Under the pieces are notes generated by a model, which worked only from the letters and a program-made list of their open reading frames with translations, made no database searches and had not been told where the DNA came from. From Hymenobacter polaris (lineage in GTDB: Bacteria; Bacteroidota; Bacteroidia; Cytophagales; Hymenobacteraceae): DNA of 64,000 nucleotides. Made by a program: the position numbers and the translations under genes. The stretch is taken from contig NZ_JABBGH010000001.1 of assembly GCF_012927305.1 (NCBI RefSeq), forward strand, positions 310,001-374,000. Reading direction: 5' to 3'. Shown here piece by piece: positions 41,105 to 49,645 of this stretch (the first letter of the stretch is position 1; every line of letters starts with the position of its first letter).

Positions 41105-42817
41105 TCAATCCTCAGCGGGGGCGTATGGAATGGTCACCGTGAAGGTGGTGCCCACGCCCGGCTCGCTGGTCAGGTCCACGCTGCCGCTCATCAGCTCCAG
41201 GTACCGGGCGATGATGTAGAGCCCTAGGCCGGTGCCGGGCACGTAGGCGGTGGCACTAGCGCGGAAAAACCGCTCGAACAGGTGTTCCTGGTCTTCGGGC
41301 GCAATGCCCACGCCCTGGTCCTGCACGCTGAGCGTGAGCTGGTTGGCGCGGCACTGGGTGCGCACCGTCACCACCGAGTTTTCGCCCGAGTACTTGAGGG
41401 CGTTGGAGAGCAGGTTGAGCAGGATTTTGCGCAGCAGCGAGGCATCGAGCAGGATGGGGTCGGGGCAGTCGGCGTGCTGCACGATGGTTTGGCCGGGCTT
41501 GCAGAGGCCCTGCACAGCGGCCACGGTTTCGGCCAGCAGGGTGGCCGGGGTGAGGGGACCGGGGTGGGTTTCCAGCTTGCCTTCCTCGATGCGGCTCACC
41601 GACAAAAACTCCTCCAGCAGGTCGTTGAGTTGCGCCACGGCCGCGCCGATGTGCCCGAGGTGGCGCAGGCGCTGGGGCTGCTGGTCGGCGGTGGGGTAGT
41701 CGGCAATCAGCTCGGCCGAGGTGAGCACGGTGGTGAGCGGGGTGCGGAACTCGTGCGAGGCCATGCTCACGAAGCGCGACTTCAGCTCGCCCAGCTCCTG
41801 CTCGGCCACCAGGGCCTGGGTTAGGGCCTGGCGCTGCTTTTCCAGCTCGGTCATGGTCACGAGCAGGGCGTGGGTGCGATCGGCCACCTGGTGCTCGAGG
41901 TCGGTGTTGCTCAGGCGCAGCTGCTCCACGGCGGCGGCCAGCTCCTGGTTTAGCTCCTGCACCTGCTGGCGGGCCCGCACCAGCGACGTCACCTCGGTGG
42001 CCACGATGAGCACCCCGCTCACCAAGCCGGCCTCGTCGCGGATGGCCTGGAACATCAGGTTGTAATAAAACGGGTCGGGCCGGCCCGAGTTGGTGCGGTC
42101 CAGATGCACCAGCAGCTCGTCGGCCCGAAACGGCTCGCCCGTCCGGTACACCTCGTCGAGGCGCTCGAACAGCTGCTGGCCGGCCAGCTCCGGGGCGGCT
42201 TCGCGGCAGGGGCGGCCCAGCAGCGGGCGGTAGCCAAACGCCTGCCGGAAGCCCTCGTTCACCAGTTCGAGCAAGTGCTCGGGGCCGTGCAGCATGGCCA
42301 GGATGACGGGTGCCTGCGCAATGAGCCCCAGCAGGCGGCGGCGCTGGCTTTCGGCCGCCACCCAGGCGCTGCGCTCCTGGGCCTGGCTGGCCCGCAGCGC
42401 GGCCTCTACCGCGCTGCGGGGCTGCTCGGCGGTGTCGGTAAAGCTCACCAGCAGCCACGGCCCCTGGCGCTCGGCGGCCACGTAGAAGTAGCTATCGAGG
42501 CCATCGGCCTGGTAGTGCACGTTGTAGCGGCCCGCCTCGCCGGTTTCGTACACGCGGCAGTAGAAGGCCAGCACCCCGCTCTCGCCCAGGTGCGGGAAAT
42601 GCGTGAGCAGCGTGCCACCCGGCCGCTCGGGCTGCCTGAGACTGCGCCGCCCGGCGGGGTTGAGGTACTCGACCGTAAAATCGACCAGCTCGCCCCCTTC
42701 CGGCGCGTACACCGGGCGCAGCAGCAGCACGGCCGCCAGCGACAGGTGGAGCAAAGCGGGCAGCAGCTCGGCCGGAAAGGCCGCGCCGGCCGGCAGCGGG
42801 GTAGTAGGAGTTGGCAT
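41105..42817 (-). CDS. PAS-domain sensor histidine kinase
   Basis: A 570-residue kinase with no clear transmembrane helix. An N-terminal PAS-like region (about 20-150) and a second PAS/PAC (about 175-300) precede a coiled coil (about 300-345). HisKA has phospho-acceptor His355 (SMASHEFRTPLTTV). HATPase_c follows, with NLLSNALKYSG, VQDQGVGIAPEDQ and GTGLGLYIIARYL. It is a hybrid-free cytoplasmic sensor without a cognate response regulator next to it. Start ATG 42817; an upstream ATG at 42925 would read through the TGACGTTTGTCA motif and is less likely. It is divergent from the thioredoxin-like gene. Confidence 0.92.
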   Translation of the reverse strand: MPTPTTPLPAGAAFPAELLPALLHLSLAAVLLLRPVYAPEGGELVDFTVEYLNPAGRRSLRQPERPGGTLLTHFPHLGESGVLAFYCRVYETGEAGRYNVHYQADGLDSYFYVAAERQGPWLLVSFTDTAEQPRSAVEAALRASQAQERSAWVAAESQRRRLLGLIAQAPVILAMLHGPEHLLELVNEGFRQAFGYRPLLGRPCREAAPELAGQQLFERLDEVYRTGEPFRADELLVHLDRTNSGRPDPFYYNLMFQAIRDEAGLVSGVLIVATEVTSLVRARQQVQELNQELAAAVEQLRLSNTDLEHQVADRTHALLVTMTELEKQRQALTQALVAEQELGELKSRFVSMASHEFRTPLTTVLTSAELIADYPTADQQPQRLRHLGHIGAAVAQLNDLLEEFLSVSRIEEGKLETHPGPLTPATLLAETVAAVQGLCKPGQTIVQHADCPDPILLDASLLRKILLNLLSNALKYSGENSVVTVRTQCRANQLTLSVQDQGVGIAPEDQEHLFERFFRASATAYVPGTGLGLYIIARYLELMSGSVDLTSEPGVGTTFTVTIPYAPAED

Positions 42818-42912
42818 AAAGGGCAGCGGATGGCCAGCAGGTGGCCCTAGGTATACGGGCGGCCGGCGATTCTGCCGACAAAAGCGCGATTGGCGGCCCG
42901 CGCCGGGGTACT

Positions 42913-42924
42913 TGACAAACGTCA
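42913..42924. promoter_or_regulatory. TGACGTTTGTCA-type site (minus orientation)
   Basis: On the minus strand TGACGTTTGTCA continues with AAGTACC, matching the copy at 40846 in 11 of 12 core positions and in most of the flank. It sits in the divergent spacer between the histidine kinase and the thioredoxin-like gene. A more degenerate TGATTTTTGTCA lies at 43890-43901. Confidence 0.5.
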
Positions 42925-43002
42925 CGCTTCGGCCCCTTGCGCGTCATGTGAGGCTGCTCGCAGCAGCGGTTACATTTGGGCTTACACCTCGCTTCCGCGC
43001 TT

Positions 43003-43350
43003 ATGCCCCTAGCCTCGTCCCCTGCCTTGCTCCCCCCCCAAGCGGCGGTGCTGCTGGTGCTGCTGCCCCTGGTGGCCGGGGGCCTGCGTCAGCAGGCGTG
43101 GGCCACGGCCACCAAGTTGCGCACGGCGCTTCAGCACCGGCTGGGAGCCGCCATTCAGGTGCTGGTGGTGGAGGAGGAAAACGACCCCGTGGTGGTGCGC
43201 AGCTTTCGGGCCGCGTCGCTGCCCACGTTTGTGCTGGTGCGGCACGGCATCGAGCTGTGGCGCCAGGCGGGCCTGCCCGAAGGCGAGGCCATTGCCGAAC
43301 AGCTCTTGCGCCTGGCCGGCAGCCCACCCACACCCGGCAGCCTTGTTTAA
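43003..43350 (+). CDS. thioredoxin-fold protein lacking CXXC
   Basis: A 115-residue thioredoxin-like protein. The usual strand-helix-strand order is visible (AVLLVLLPLVAGGLRQQAW, IQVLVVEEENDPVVVRSF, then the cis-Pro loop SLPTFVLVRHGIELWRQAG). The redox CXXC is absent: the loop after the first strand reads LVAGGLRQQ. It is therefore unlikely to be an oxidoreductase and may be a binding or scaffold protein. ATG 43003 is chosen over TTG 42976. It is divergent from the histidine kinase and may share its control region. Confidence 0.78.
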   Translation: MPLASSPALLPPQAAVLLVLLPLVAGGLRQQAWATATKLRTALQHRLGAAIQVLVVEEENDPVVVRSFRAASLPTFVLVRHGIELWRQAGLPEGEAIAEQLLRLAGSPPTPGSLV

Positions 43351-43412
43351 TGACTGGTGGTTGCGGGCAGCCCTAGGGTGGGGCCTTATGCCCTAGGGCC
43401 ACCCAACACTCC

Positions 43413-43718
43413 CTAACCCAGGCTGACCAAGGCCGCCTTCGCTTGCAGCGCGGCGACCAGCAGGCCCGCCCCGGCTTCGGTACCGTCGTGCACTAGCGTG
43501 CCCCGCAGGTTGAACCGGGCCGAGAAAATGGCATAGACTACGGTATGGGGGGGCGCGTCCGCCGGGTGGTAGTGCCCGGTCACCTCAAACTCGTGGGCAC
43601 CTAGCAGAATGGCCGAGCGCTGACCAGCCAGGCAGTCGGGCCGCAGGGTGAAGGTTTCGGTGTAGCCCGTGCGCAGCAGGGCCGCCAGGGTTTCGGAAAG
43701 GGTAGCAGAGTGCGTCAT
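43413..43718 (-). CDS. small conserved Bacteroidota protein
   Basis: A 101-residue protein resembling a family often labelled 'phosphoribosylpyrophosphate synthetase' in Bacteroidota, a name that is almost certainly wrong for so short a protein lacking PRPP-binding motifs. Landmarks are LRTGYTETFTLRPDCLAG, AHEFEVTGHYHP, VVYAIFSARFNLRGTLVHDG. It is single-domain, soluble, and of unknown function. It lies convergent to the thioredoxin-like gene. Confidence 0.75.
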   Translation of the reverse strand: MTHSATLSETLAALLRTGYTETFTLRPDCLAGQRSAILLGAHEFEVTGHYHPADAPPHTVVYAIFSARFNLRGTLVHDGTEAGAGLLVAALQAKAALVSLG

Positions 43719-44047
43719 AAGTCAGGAAAACCGGGGTAAAAGGAGCTGGCGGGCCGGCGCAGCCGGGGCCGCGTAGCGGGGCAAGCACCCGCCCGCACCA
43801 AACCAGCACCGAATGAGGAGAAAGCAGGTCATCCTTAAAATTCGGTCCGCAGGCGCACCCTCGGCCATGACTTTAATTGTGTGATTCGATGATTTTTGTC
43901 AGGGCGCGCGGCCTGGGCGGGCCGCTACTTTTGACCTAGTCAACCACTAGCGCCGCAACTTTTGCGCCGCTCGTCACCCCAGTTGCTTTAGCTGGCTGGT
44001 GGCCGGCCCCCACCTAGGCGGCCACCCCATTCCCCCTCCCGCAAGCC
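43719..44047. other. divergent spacer
   Basis: A 329-bp spacer between the small conserved protein (-) and the lipoprotein (+). It contains an AT-richer stretch at about 43866-43901 with a degenerate TGATTTTTGTCA (43890-43901) and one CCTAGG near 44014. No gene seen. Confidence 0.5.
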
Positions 44048-44299
44048 GTGAAAAAACCTCATTCGCTGGCCGCCGCACTTTTCAGCGCCGCCGGTGCCCT
44101 GCTGCTGGCCGCCTGCAACGGCCCAGCCCCGGCCCAGGTAGCCGATGCGTCCACCCAGACCGCGCCCACCAAAGCGCCCATACCCGATTCGGCGGCCCCC
44201 GCCGCAGCTCCCTCCAGGGCTACGGGGGCCGCCGTGCCCTTCGTGGGCCAGCCGGGAGTAGGCGCGGCCCTGCGCGCGGCGGCGGCCAAAAACCACTAG
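44048..44299 (+). CDS. small Ala/Pro-rich lipoprotein
   Basis: An 83-residue product beginning at GTG 44048. A lipoprotein signal (MKKPHSLAAALFSAAGALLLAAC) ends in the lipobox LLAAC, lipidated Cys at 23. The mature part is low-complexity Ala/Pro/Thr with no fold recognised. It lies 130 bp upstream of the OmpA gene on the same strand, so an envelope-structural role is possible, but nothing more can be said. Confidence 0.65.
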   Translation: MKKPHSLAAALFSAAGALLLAACNGPAPAQVADASTQTAPTKAPIPDSAAPAAAPSRATGAAVPFVGQPGVGAALRAAAAKNH

Positions 44300-44430
44300 G
44301 CCCGCTGCCCGGCCAAACGCCGAATCACAAGCTAATAAACTCATAATCAATAGTTTTTTTTCGGGGAAACAGCATTCGCTCGACACGGGCGCGCGGTTGC
44401 CCCCAACCCTCACGTAACATCTCCTTCGGC

Positions 44431-46044
44431 ATGAAACACCATCTTTATACAGCGGCCCTGCTTAGTCTAGGTGGGCTGGCCGCCTCTCCGCAGGCGCAGG
44501 CCCAAACCGCCGAGCGCAAAACCGCCATCGGCCTGCACGCCAATGCCACGCAGTACCGGGGCGACCTGGGCAACCGGTTCTGGAACTTCCAGAACATGCC
44601 CTATAGCGGCGGCATCGACATTACCCGCTACGTGGGCAAGGTGCTCGATATCAAGCTCGACCTCGACTACCTGCGCCTGCGCTACCCGGCCGATGAAAAC
44701 AACGCCGGGGTTGGCCCGCGCTTCCGGGCGCAGCTGTACCAGGCTGGGTTAGGCTTCAAGATTAAGGCCCCCATCAACGACAACTTCTTCCTGCACCCCT
44801 ACGTGCTGATTGAGCCGGGCTTTGCCTGGGTGCTGGCCGACCGCTACGCTAGCACCACGGCAGCCAACAACTTCACCCGCTTCGGCAGCTTCACCGGCCA
44901 GCTGGGCGGTGGTCTCGATTTTCACCTTGGCCAGGGCGCCGTACTCTTTTTGCAGGCTACGCAAGGCTACCTGCAAACCACCGACGACCGCCTCGACGGG
45001 ATAGATAACAACGCCACTACCTTCTGGGATAAGAAGGACCGCTACCTCAACTTCTCGGCCGGCGTGCGCGCCAACCTGGGCCAGGCCCAGGATACCGACG
45101 GCGATGGCGTATCGGACAAGAAAGACAAGTGCCCCGGCACGCCCACGGGTGTAAAAGTGGACTTAAACGGCTGCCCGCTCGACCGCGACGGCGACGGCGT
45201 GGCCGACTACCAGGACAAGTGCCCCGATGTAAAAGGCCTGGCTGCCCTGCAGGGCTGCCCCGATACCGACAACGACGGCGTGGCCGACAGCGACGACAAG
45301 TGCCCCAACACCCCGGCCGGCGTGCGCGTCGATGCCTCGGGCTGCCCGCTCGACTCGGACGGCGACAAGGTGCCCGACTTCCAAGATAAGTGCCCCAACA
45401 CGCCCAGCGGCGTGCAGGTAGATGCCAGCGGTTGCCCGCTCGACCGTGACGGCGACGGCGTGCCCGACTTCCAGGACCGCTGCCCCGACCGCGCCGGCCC
45501 GGCCAGCAACAAAGGCTGCCCCGAGATGAAGGCCGAGGCCAAGAAGACCCTCAACGAGGCCACCAAGTATATTCAGTTCAACTTCGACAAGGCAACCCTG
45601 AAGCCCAGCTCGTATCCGAAGCTGCAGCAGATGGTGCAGATACTCAACGAGTACCCCGACTACTCGCTCAGCATTGCCGGCCATACCGATAGCAAGGGCG
45701 ATGACAACTACAACCTGCGCCTGAGCTACGAGCGAGCCACGACGGCCCGCACCTACCTGCTCAGCAAAGGCATCGCCGCCGAGCGCATCGAGGCCCGCGG
45801 TTACGGCGAAACCAAGCCCATCGCCACCAACGACACCGACGCCGGCCGCGCCCTCAACCGCCGCGTCGACTTCGACCCCTACCTGACCGGCGAAGCCAAC
45901 GCCGCCGAGGCGAAATACGGCCCCGCCCCCACGGTAGCCGAGTTGCTGCAACAAGGCAAAACCTCGCCCGCCCCCAAGAAGGCCCCGGCCAAGAAAGCCG
46001 CTACTCGCAAGCCGGCCGCCCGCAAAGCCCCTAGGCGCCGCTAA
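44431..46044 (+). CDS. OmpA family protein with TSP3 repeats
   Basis: A 537-residue outer-membrane protein. Signal peptide ends around ASPQAQAQ. Residues about 28-215 form an eight-strand barrel type N-terminus. Residues about 220-355 hold four to five calcium-binding thrombospondin type-3 repeats (DTDGDGVSDKKDKCP and variants, with a recurring GCPLDRDGDGV). Residues about 375-490 form an OmpA peptidoglycan-binding domain (HTDSKGDDNYNLRLSYERA, ALNRRVDFD). The last 25 residues are Lys/Ala/Arg/Pro-rich (KKAPAKKAATRK), an unusual basic tail for a periplasmic terminus. It links the outer membrane to the cell wall. Confidence 0.94.
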   Translation: MKHHLYTAALLSLGGLAASPQAQAQTAERKTAIGLHANATQYRGDLGNRFWNFQNMPYSGGIDITRYVGKVLDIKLDLDYLRLRYPADENNAGVGPRFRAQLYQAGLGFKIKAPINDNFFLHPYVLIEPGFAWVLADRYASTTAANNFTRFGSFTGQLGGGLDFHLGQGAVLFLQATQGYLQTTDDRLDGIDNNATTFWDKKDRYLNFSAGVRANLGQAQDTDGDGVSDKKDKCPGTPTGVKVDLNGCPLDRDGDGVADYQDKCPDVKGLAALQGCPDTDNDGVADSDDKCPNTPAGVRVDASGCPLDSDGDKVPDFQDKCPNTPSGVQVDASGCPLDRDGDGVPDFQDRCPDRAGPASNKGCPEMKAEAKKTLNEATKYIQFNFDKATLKPSSYPKLQQMVQILNEYPDYSLSIAGHTDSKGDDNYNLRLSYERATTARTYLLSKGIAAERIEARGYGETKPIATNDTDAGRALNRRVDFDPYLTGEANAAEAKYGPAPTVAELLQQGKTSPAPKKAPAKKAATRKPAARKAPRRR

Positions 46045-46386
46045 GCGCTAGCCGCTAGCCCCTTGCCCTAGGCCCCACCTGCCCCGTTTCAGCGGCGCGC
46101 GGGTGGGGCCCTTGGCTTTGCGGGCCGCGGGCCCGTAGGGGTAAAATGGAGTGGCCATCTATTCTACTACGCAGGCATACGATTCTACTTTCTTACTCAG
46201 CAGCTTGCTACGGGAAATCTCTTTTTCACCAGCTGAACCAGCCTGGGCCGCGGGCTTCTGGCTGCTGTCCCTCGCCTGACCTAGGCGCAGCGCCCTGAAA
46301 ACGCCCGGGCGGCCTTCCCTCGTAAAGACAAAAACCTGCCAAAACCTGCCTACTTCCCAAACAGGTTTCTTATGTAGTAAGTACGT
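46045..46386. other. spacer with hairpin after OmpA gene
   Basis: A 342-bp spacer. Near its start GGCCCCACC (46071-46079) and GGTGGGGCC (46102-46110) form a hairpin that could end the OmpA transcript, though no T-run follows. The remainder, AT-richer from about 46140, should hold the promoter of the protease gene. Short minus-strand open frames here show no protein features. Confidence 0.5.
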
Positions 46387-47907
46387 ATGAAGAAAATACA
46401 ATCGACCACCGGGCTGCTGGCCGGTATTTTTGGCGCGGCGCTGCTCCTAGGGGGCTGCTCCGGCAAAACCGGCAAGCAAGGCCCGGCGACGGCCGGAGCC
46501 CCAGCCCCTACCACCGGGTCGCCTTTGCAAATAACCACTGCGCCGGCGAGCAGCGCGCCCAGCCCGATGGCCGATTTTGTAGTAGCCGCCCGCGTGGCCA
46601 GCCCCGCTGTGGTGCACATTAAAACCACGTATGCCGCGACCCCGGAAACCGAGGCCTACGGCCAGCCCTACGGAGCACCCGGCGGCGAGCGGGTGGCGCG
46701 GGCCTCCGGCTCGGGCATCCTCATCACCCCCGATGGCTACATCGCCACCAACAACCACGTGGTGGAAAACGCCAGCGCCATCCAGGTCATTCTGCCCGAC
46801 AAGCGCCAATTTGCGGCCGAGTTGGTGGGCCGCGACCCCAACACCGACCTGGCCCTGCTTAAAATCGCCGCTACCGAGCTGCCGACGCTGCAGTTTGGCA
46901 ACTCCGACAGCGTGCAGGTGGGCCAGTGGGTGGTGGCCGTGGGCTACCCCTTCTCGCTCAATACCACCGTCACGGCCGGCATCGTGAGCGCCAAGGCCCG
47001 CAGCATCGGCATCATCAACCGGCCCCGCCGCAGCAACGACGGCGAGCCGGACCAAGCACCCGCCGGCAACGCCGGGGTTGAGTCGTTTATCCAGACCGAC
47101 GCGGCCATCAACCCCGGCAACAGCGGCGGCGCGCTCGTCAATACCCGCGGCGAGCTGGTGGGTATTAACTCGGCCATCGCCTCGCAAACCGGCAGCTACG
47201 CGGGCTACGCCTTTGCCATTCCGGTGAACCTAGCCAAGAAGATACTGGGCGACTTGCAGCAGTTCGGCACGGTGCGGCGCGGGGTGCTGGGGGTGGCGTT
47301 TCCGGCCCCGGCCGCCGAAGAGCAGTACCTCCGCCAGCAAGGCTTGCAGCCGGGCGCGGTGGCGGGGGTCTACATCACGGGGGTGCTGCCGGGCAGCGCC
47401 GCGGCCACAGCCGGCCTGCGCGAAGGCGATGTGATTCAACGCATTGATGGGGTCACGCTCAGTTCGTCGGCCGAGTTTTCGGAGCGCGTGGCCCGGCACC
47501 GCCCCGGCGACGTGGTGCAGCTCACTTACCTGCGCGACCGCACCCCCAGCACCGTGTCGGTGACGCTGAAGGGCGAGCCAACTACGGCCGAAGCCCCCAG
47601 CAATACGGCCGCGCTGACTACTATCCGCGAGAAGCTGGGCGCGCGCTTCGCGCCGCTCCCCGATGCGCTCCGGCAGCGCTACCAGCTGCGGGCGGGGGTG
47701 CTGGTGGCGGAGGTGCGCGAGGGCGGCTTCTTCGCGCAGCTGGGCGTGCCCAGCGGCACGGTCATCGCCTTCATCAACGGCCAGTCCATCGCCACGCCCC
47801 AGGACATCGACGCGGCGCTGCTAGCCGCCCAGCGGGGCCTGATTCAACTGCTGGCCATTGCTCCCGATGGCTCCAGGGTGGTCTTCAACTTCTCGCTAGG
47901 CACGTAG
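46387..47907 (+). CDS. HtrA/Deg-type serine protease, lipoprotein
   Basis: A 506-residue envelope protease/chaperone. The N-terminus is a lipoprotein signal (FGAALLLGGCSG, lipidated Cys24), which is less usual than a cleaved signal for this family. A Pro/Thr linker leads to the trypsin-like domain (about 65-285). The triad is His124 (ATNNHVVENA), Asp154 (NTDLALLKI) and Ser247 (NPGNSGGALV). PDZ 1 spans about 295-395 (GVYITGVLPGSAAATAGLREG) and PDZ 2 about 410-500. It should degrade or refold damaged envelope proteins, tethered to a membrane. Monocistronic by spacing. Confidence 0.95.
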   Translation: MKKIQSTTGLLAGIFGAALLLGGCSGKTGKQGPATAGAPAPTTGSPLQITTAPASSAPSPMADFVVAARVASPAVVHIKTTYAATPETEAYGQPYGAPGGERVARASGSGILITPDGYIATNNHVVENASAIQVILPDKRQFAAELVGRDPNTDLALLKIAATELPTLQFGNSDSVQVGQWVVAVGYPFSLNTTVTAGIVSAKARSIGIINRPRRSNDGEPDQAPAGNAGVESFIQTDAAINPGNSGGALVNTRGELVGINSAIASQTGSYAGYAFAIPVNLAKKILGDLQQFGTVRRGVLGVAFPAPAAEEQYLRQQGLQPGAVAGVYITGVLPGSAAATAGLREGDVIQRIDGVTLSSSAEFSERVARHRPGDVVQLTYLRDRTPSTVSVTLKGEPTTAEAPSNTAALTTIREKLGARFAPLPDALRQRYQLRAGVLVAEVREGGFFAQLGVPSGTVIAFINGQSIATPQDIDAALLAAQRGLIQLLAIAPDGSRVVFNFSLGT

Positions 47908-48244
47908 TAGCTCGGCCTGTAGCTTGAACTACAAAGTCCAAACTACATCAGTTGCCACTCGGCCGGTTATACCGGGTTATCGGTGTTGCTGATTCTCGCT
48001 TACTTCTGCCATTCAGCGGCTGGTGGGGCGGGGCGCCTGACTGTTTCACGTCAGGAAGCAGCCTAGGCCCCCTTTCGCCACTTGATGGATGTCATGCCCG
48101 GTGGCGGGGTTTGTCATGGAGCCGGCCACCGCGCAGGCAGAATTTTAGGGCAATTCAAATTCTGGGTCATCCACCACGCCGACGGCACTCGCTTGCTCGC
48201 CGCTCCGCTGGCCTAGGTGCTTGCGCCTCTTATTACTGTTTGCC
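47908..48244. other. intergenic, no gene seen
   Basis: A 337-bp spacer upstream of the sterol-desaturase-family gene. It has two CCTAGG palindromes and a weak TGATGGATGTCA (48083-48094) resembling the 40846 motif in 8 of 12 positions. Nothing else stands out. Confidence 0.45.
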
Positions 48245-49171
48245 ATGGAATTTTCTGACCCGAAAGTCTACCTCATACCGCTGGGGGCCGCTTTTATCTT
48301 GCTAGAGGTGGTGCTGAGCGCCCGCCACGACGAGCACCTCTACGACTGGCGCGACTCGGCGGCCAGCGCCAGTATGGGCCTGGTAGCCACCCTCATCGGT
48401 ATTGTCACCAAAGCCGGCACGCTGGCTGTTTTCTACGTTGTGTTCACGGCGCTGAGTTCGTTGCGGCTGCGCTGGCTGGGCTACGACGCGCTGAGCGCCA
48501 CCTCAGTGGGGGCGTGGGTGCTGCTGCTGTTCGGCGACGACCTGAGCTTTTACTGGCACCACCGGCTCAGCCACACGGTGCGGGTGCCGTGGGCGGCGCA
48601 CGTGGTGCACCACTCGTCGCGGCACTTCAACCTGGGCACGGCGTTTCGCAACGGCTGGGTGGTGTTTTTCTACAAGCCCCTGTTCTGGCTGTGGCTGCCG
48701 GCGCTGGGCTTTCCACCGGTGATGGTGGTGCTGGCCATGTCGCTCAGCTCACTCTACCAGTTTTTTCTGCACTCGCAGAAAATTCCGCACCTGGGCTGGG
48801 TCGAGAAAGTGTTTAATACCCCGCAGCTGCACCAGGTGCACCACGCCTGCAACTGCGCCTTTCTCGACAAAAACCACGGCGGCATCCTCATCGTCTGGGA
48901 CCGCCTTTTTGGCACTTACCTCGACAGCCGCCACCCCGAGCCGCGGCAGTTTGGGGTGCTCTCGCCGCCCGCCTCGCACCACCCCTGGGCCATTTTTGCC
49001 CACGAGTTTGAGCACCTCGGGCACGATGTGCGGCAGGCCACCTCGTGGTCCGATAAGCTGAAGTACGTGTTCTACCCGCCCGGCTGGGCCCCCAATAATG
49101 CGGGCCAGACGGCCCGGCAGCTGCAACAGCACCTGGCACCCTCAAGCCCTGGCGTAGCAGCAAAGGCATAG
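48245..49171 (+). CDS. sterol desaturase family (FA hydroxylase) protein
   Basis: A 308-residue integral membrane di-iron oxygenase. Three or four hydrophobic helices alternate with the histidine motifs WHHRLSH (about 102-108), HVVHHSSRH (about 119-127) and LHQVHHACN (about 197-205), the sterol desaturase/fatty acid hydroxylase set. In Bacteroidota such proteins act on lipids, ether lipids or carotenoids; the exact substrate cannot be read. Start ATG 48245 is chosen over an upstream codon. Monocistronic. Confidence 0.92.
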   Translation: MEFSDPKVYLIPLGAAFILLEVVLSARHDEHLYDWRDSAASASMGLVATLIGIVTKAGTLAVFYVVFTALSSLRLRWLGYDALSATSVGAWVLLLFGDDLSFYWHHRLSHTVRVPWAAHVVHHSSRHFNLGTAFRNGWVVFFYKPLFWLWLPALGFPPVMVVLAMSLSSLYQFFLHSQKIPHLGWVEKVFNTPQLHQVHHACNCAFLDKNHGGILIVWDRLFGTYLDSRHPEPRQFGVLSPPASHHPWAIFAHEFEHLGHDVRQATSWSDKLKYVFYPPGWAPNNAGQTARQLQQHLAPSSPGVAAKA

Positions 49172-49251
49172 CGGGAGCTGTTGCAACAAGCTGGTTGCCC
49201 TGCAGGCGTGCGCAAGCCAGGCCTAGGGCAGTTGTTGGGTTGCCGTATCGT

Positions 49252-49310
49252 ACTGTGGGCCAGCAGGCTAGCATTGAGTGCTACTCCTTGCTAGCCTGCT
49301 GGCCCACAGT
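49252..49310. repeat. perfect 22-bp stem hairpin
   Basis: Arms 49252-49273 and 49289-49310 (core GGGCCAGCAGGCTAGC) are exact complements with a 15-bp loop, 80 bp after the sterol-desaturase-family gene. Its sequence differs from both repeat families in the window. It may terminate that gene, although no T-run follows. The rest of the 474-bp spacer (49172-49645) shows no gene. Confidence 0.8.
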
Positions 49311-49645
49311 CCGTATAGTAGAGCAGTGCGGCCTTTTGGTGCGCGCGTTATTCGTAATTGGTGCGCACGCCCCTAACACCCGCGCCCTGCCTGCCCGGAT
49401 TACCAGGGCCCGCGCTATGGTCCTGCGAACTCCAAAATTATCCTAAAATATAACCAAAAAGTTATCGCCCGCCGCCGCCGGGCCGTATGACACCTGGCAG
49501 GTAGTCGGGGTGATGCTAGTGAGGTCCGGTTGCCCCCTAGGGTCTGCGGGCGGCTAGGTACGTGGACAGGTTGCCGCTTCTGGTTGCTTGCGCGGCCGGG
49601 CTGCGCCGGGTTGCTTTCGGCCAAGTGGCTCCCCCTTTTTAGCTT

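Noticed and set aside
41256..42458. 400-codon alternative frame within the histidine kinase gene
   Set aside because: The kinase frame has all catalytic boxes in order; this overlapping frame is Pro/Arg/Ala low-complexity.
43413..43718. Phosphoribosylpyrophosphate synthetase
   Set aside because: At 101 residues it lacks the PRPP-binding motif and ATP site; the label common for this family seems to be an annotation error.
45090..45500. Regular repeats suggestive of a CRISPR or tandem array
   Set aside because: They are in-frame codons for thrombospondin type-3 calcium-binding repeats within the OmpA protein.
46159..46401. Minus-strand 80-codon frame upstream of the HtrA gene
   Set aside because: No family, no start context, and it overlaps the likely promoter and start of the protease gene.
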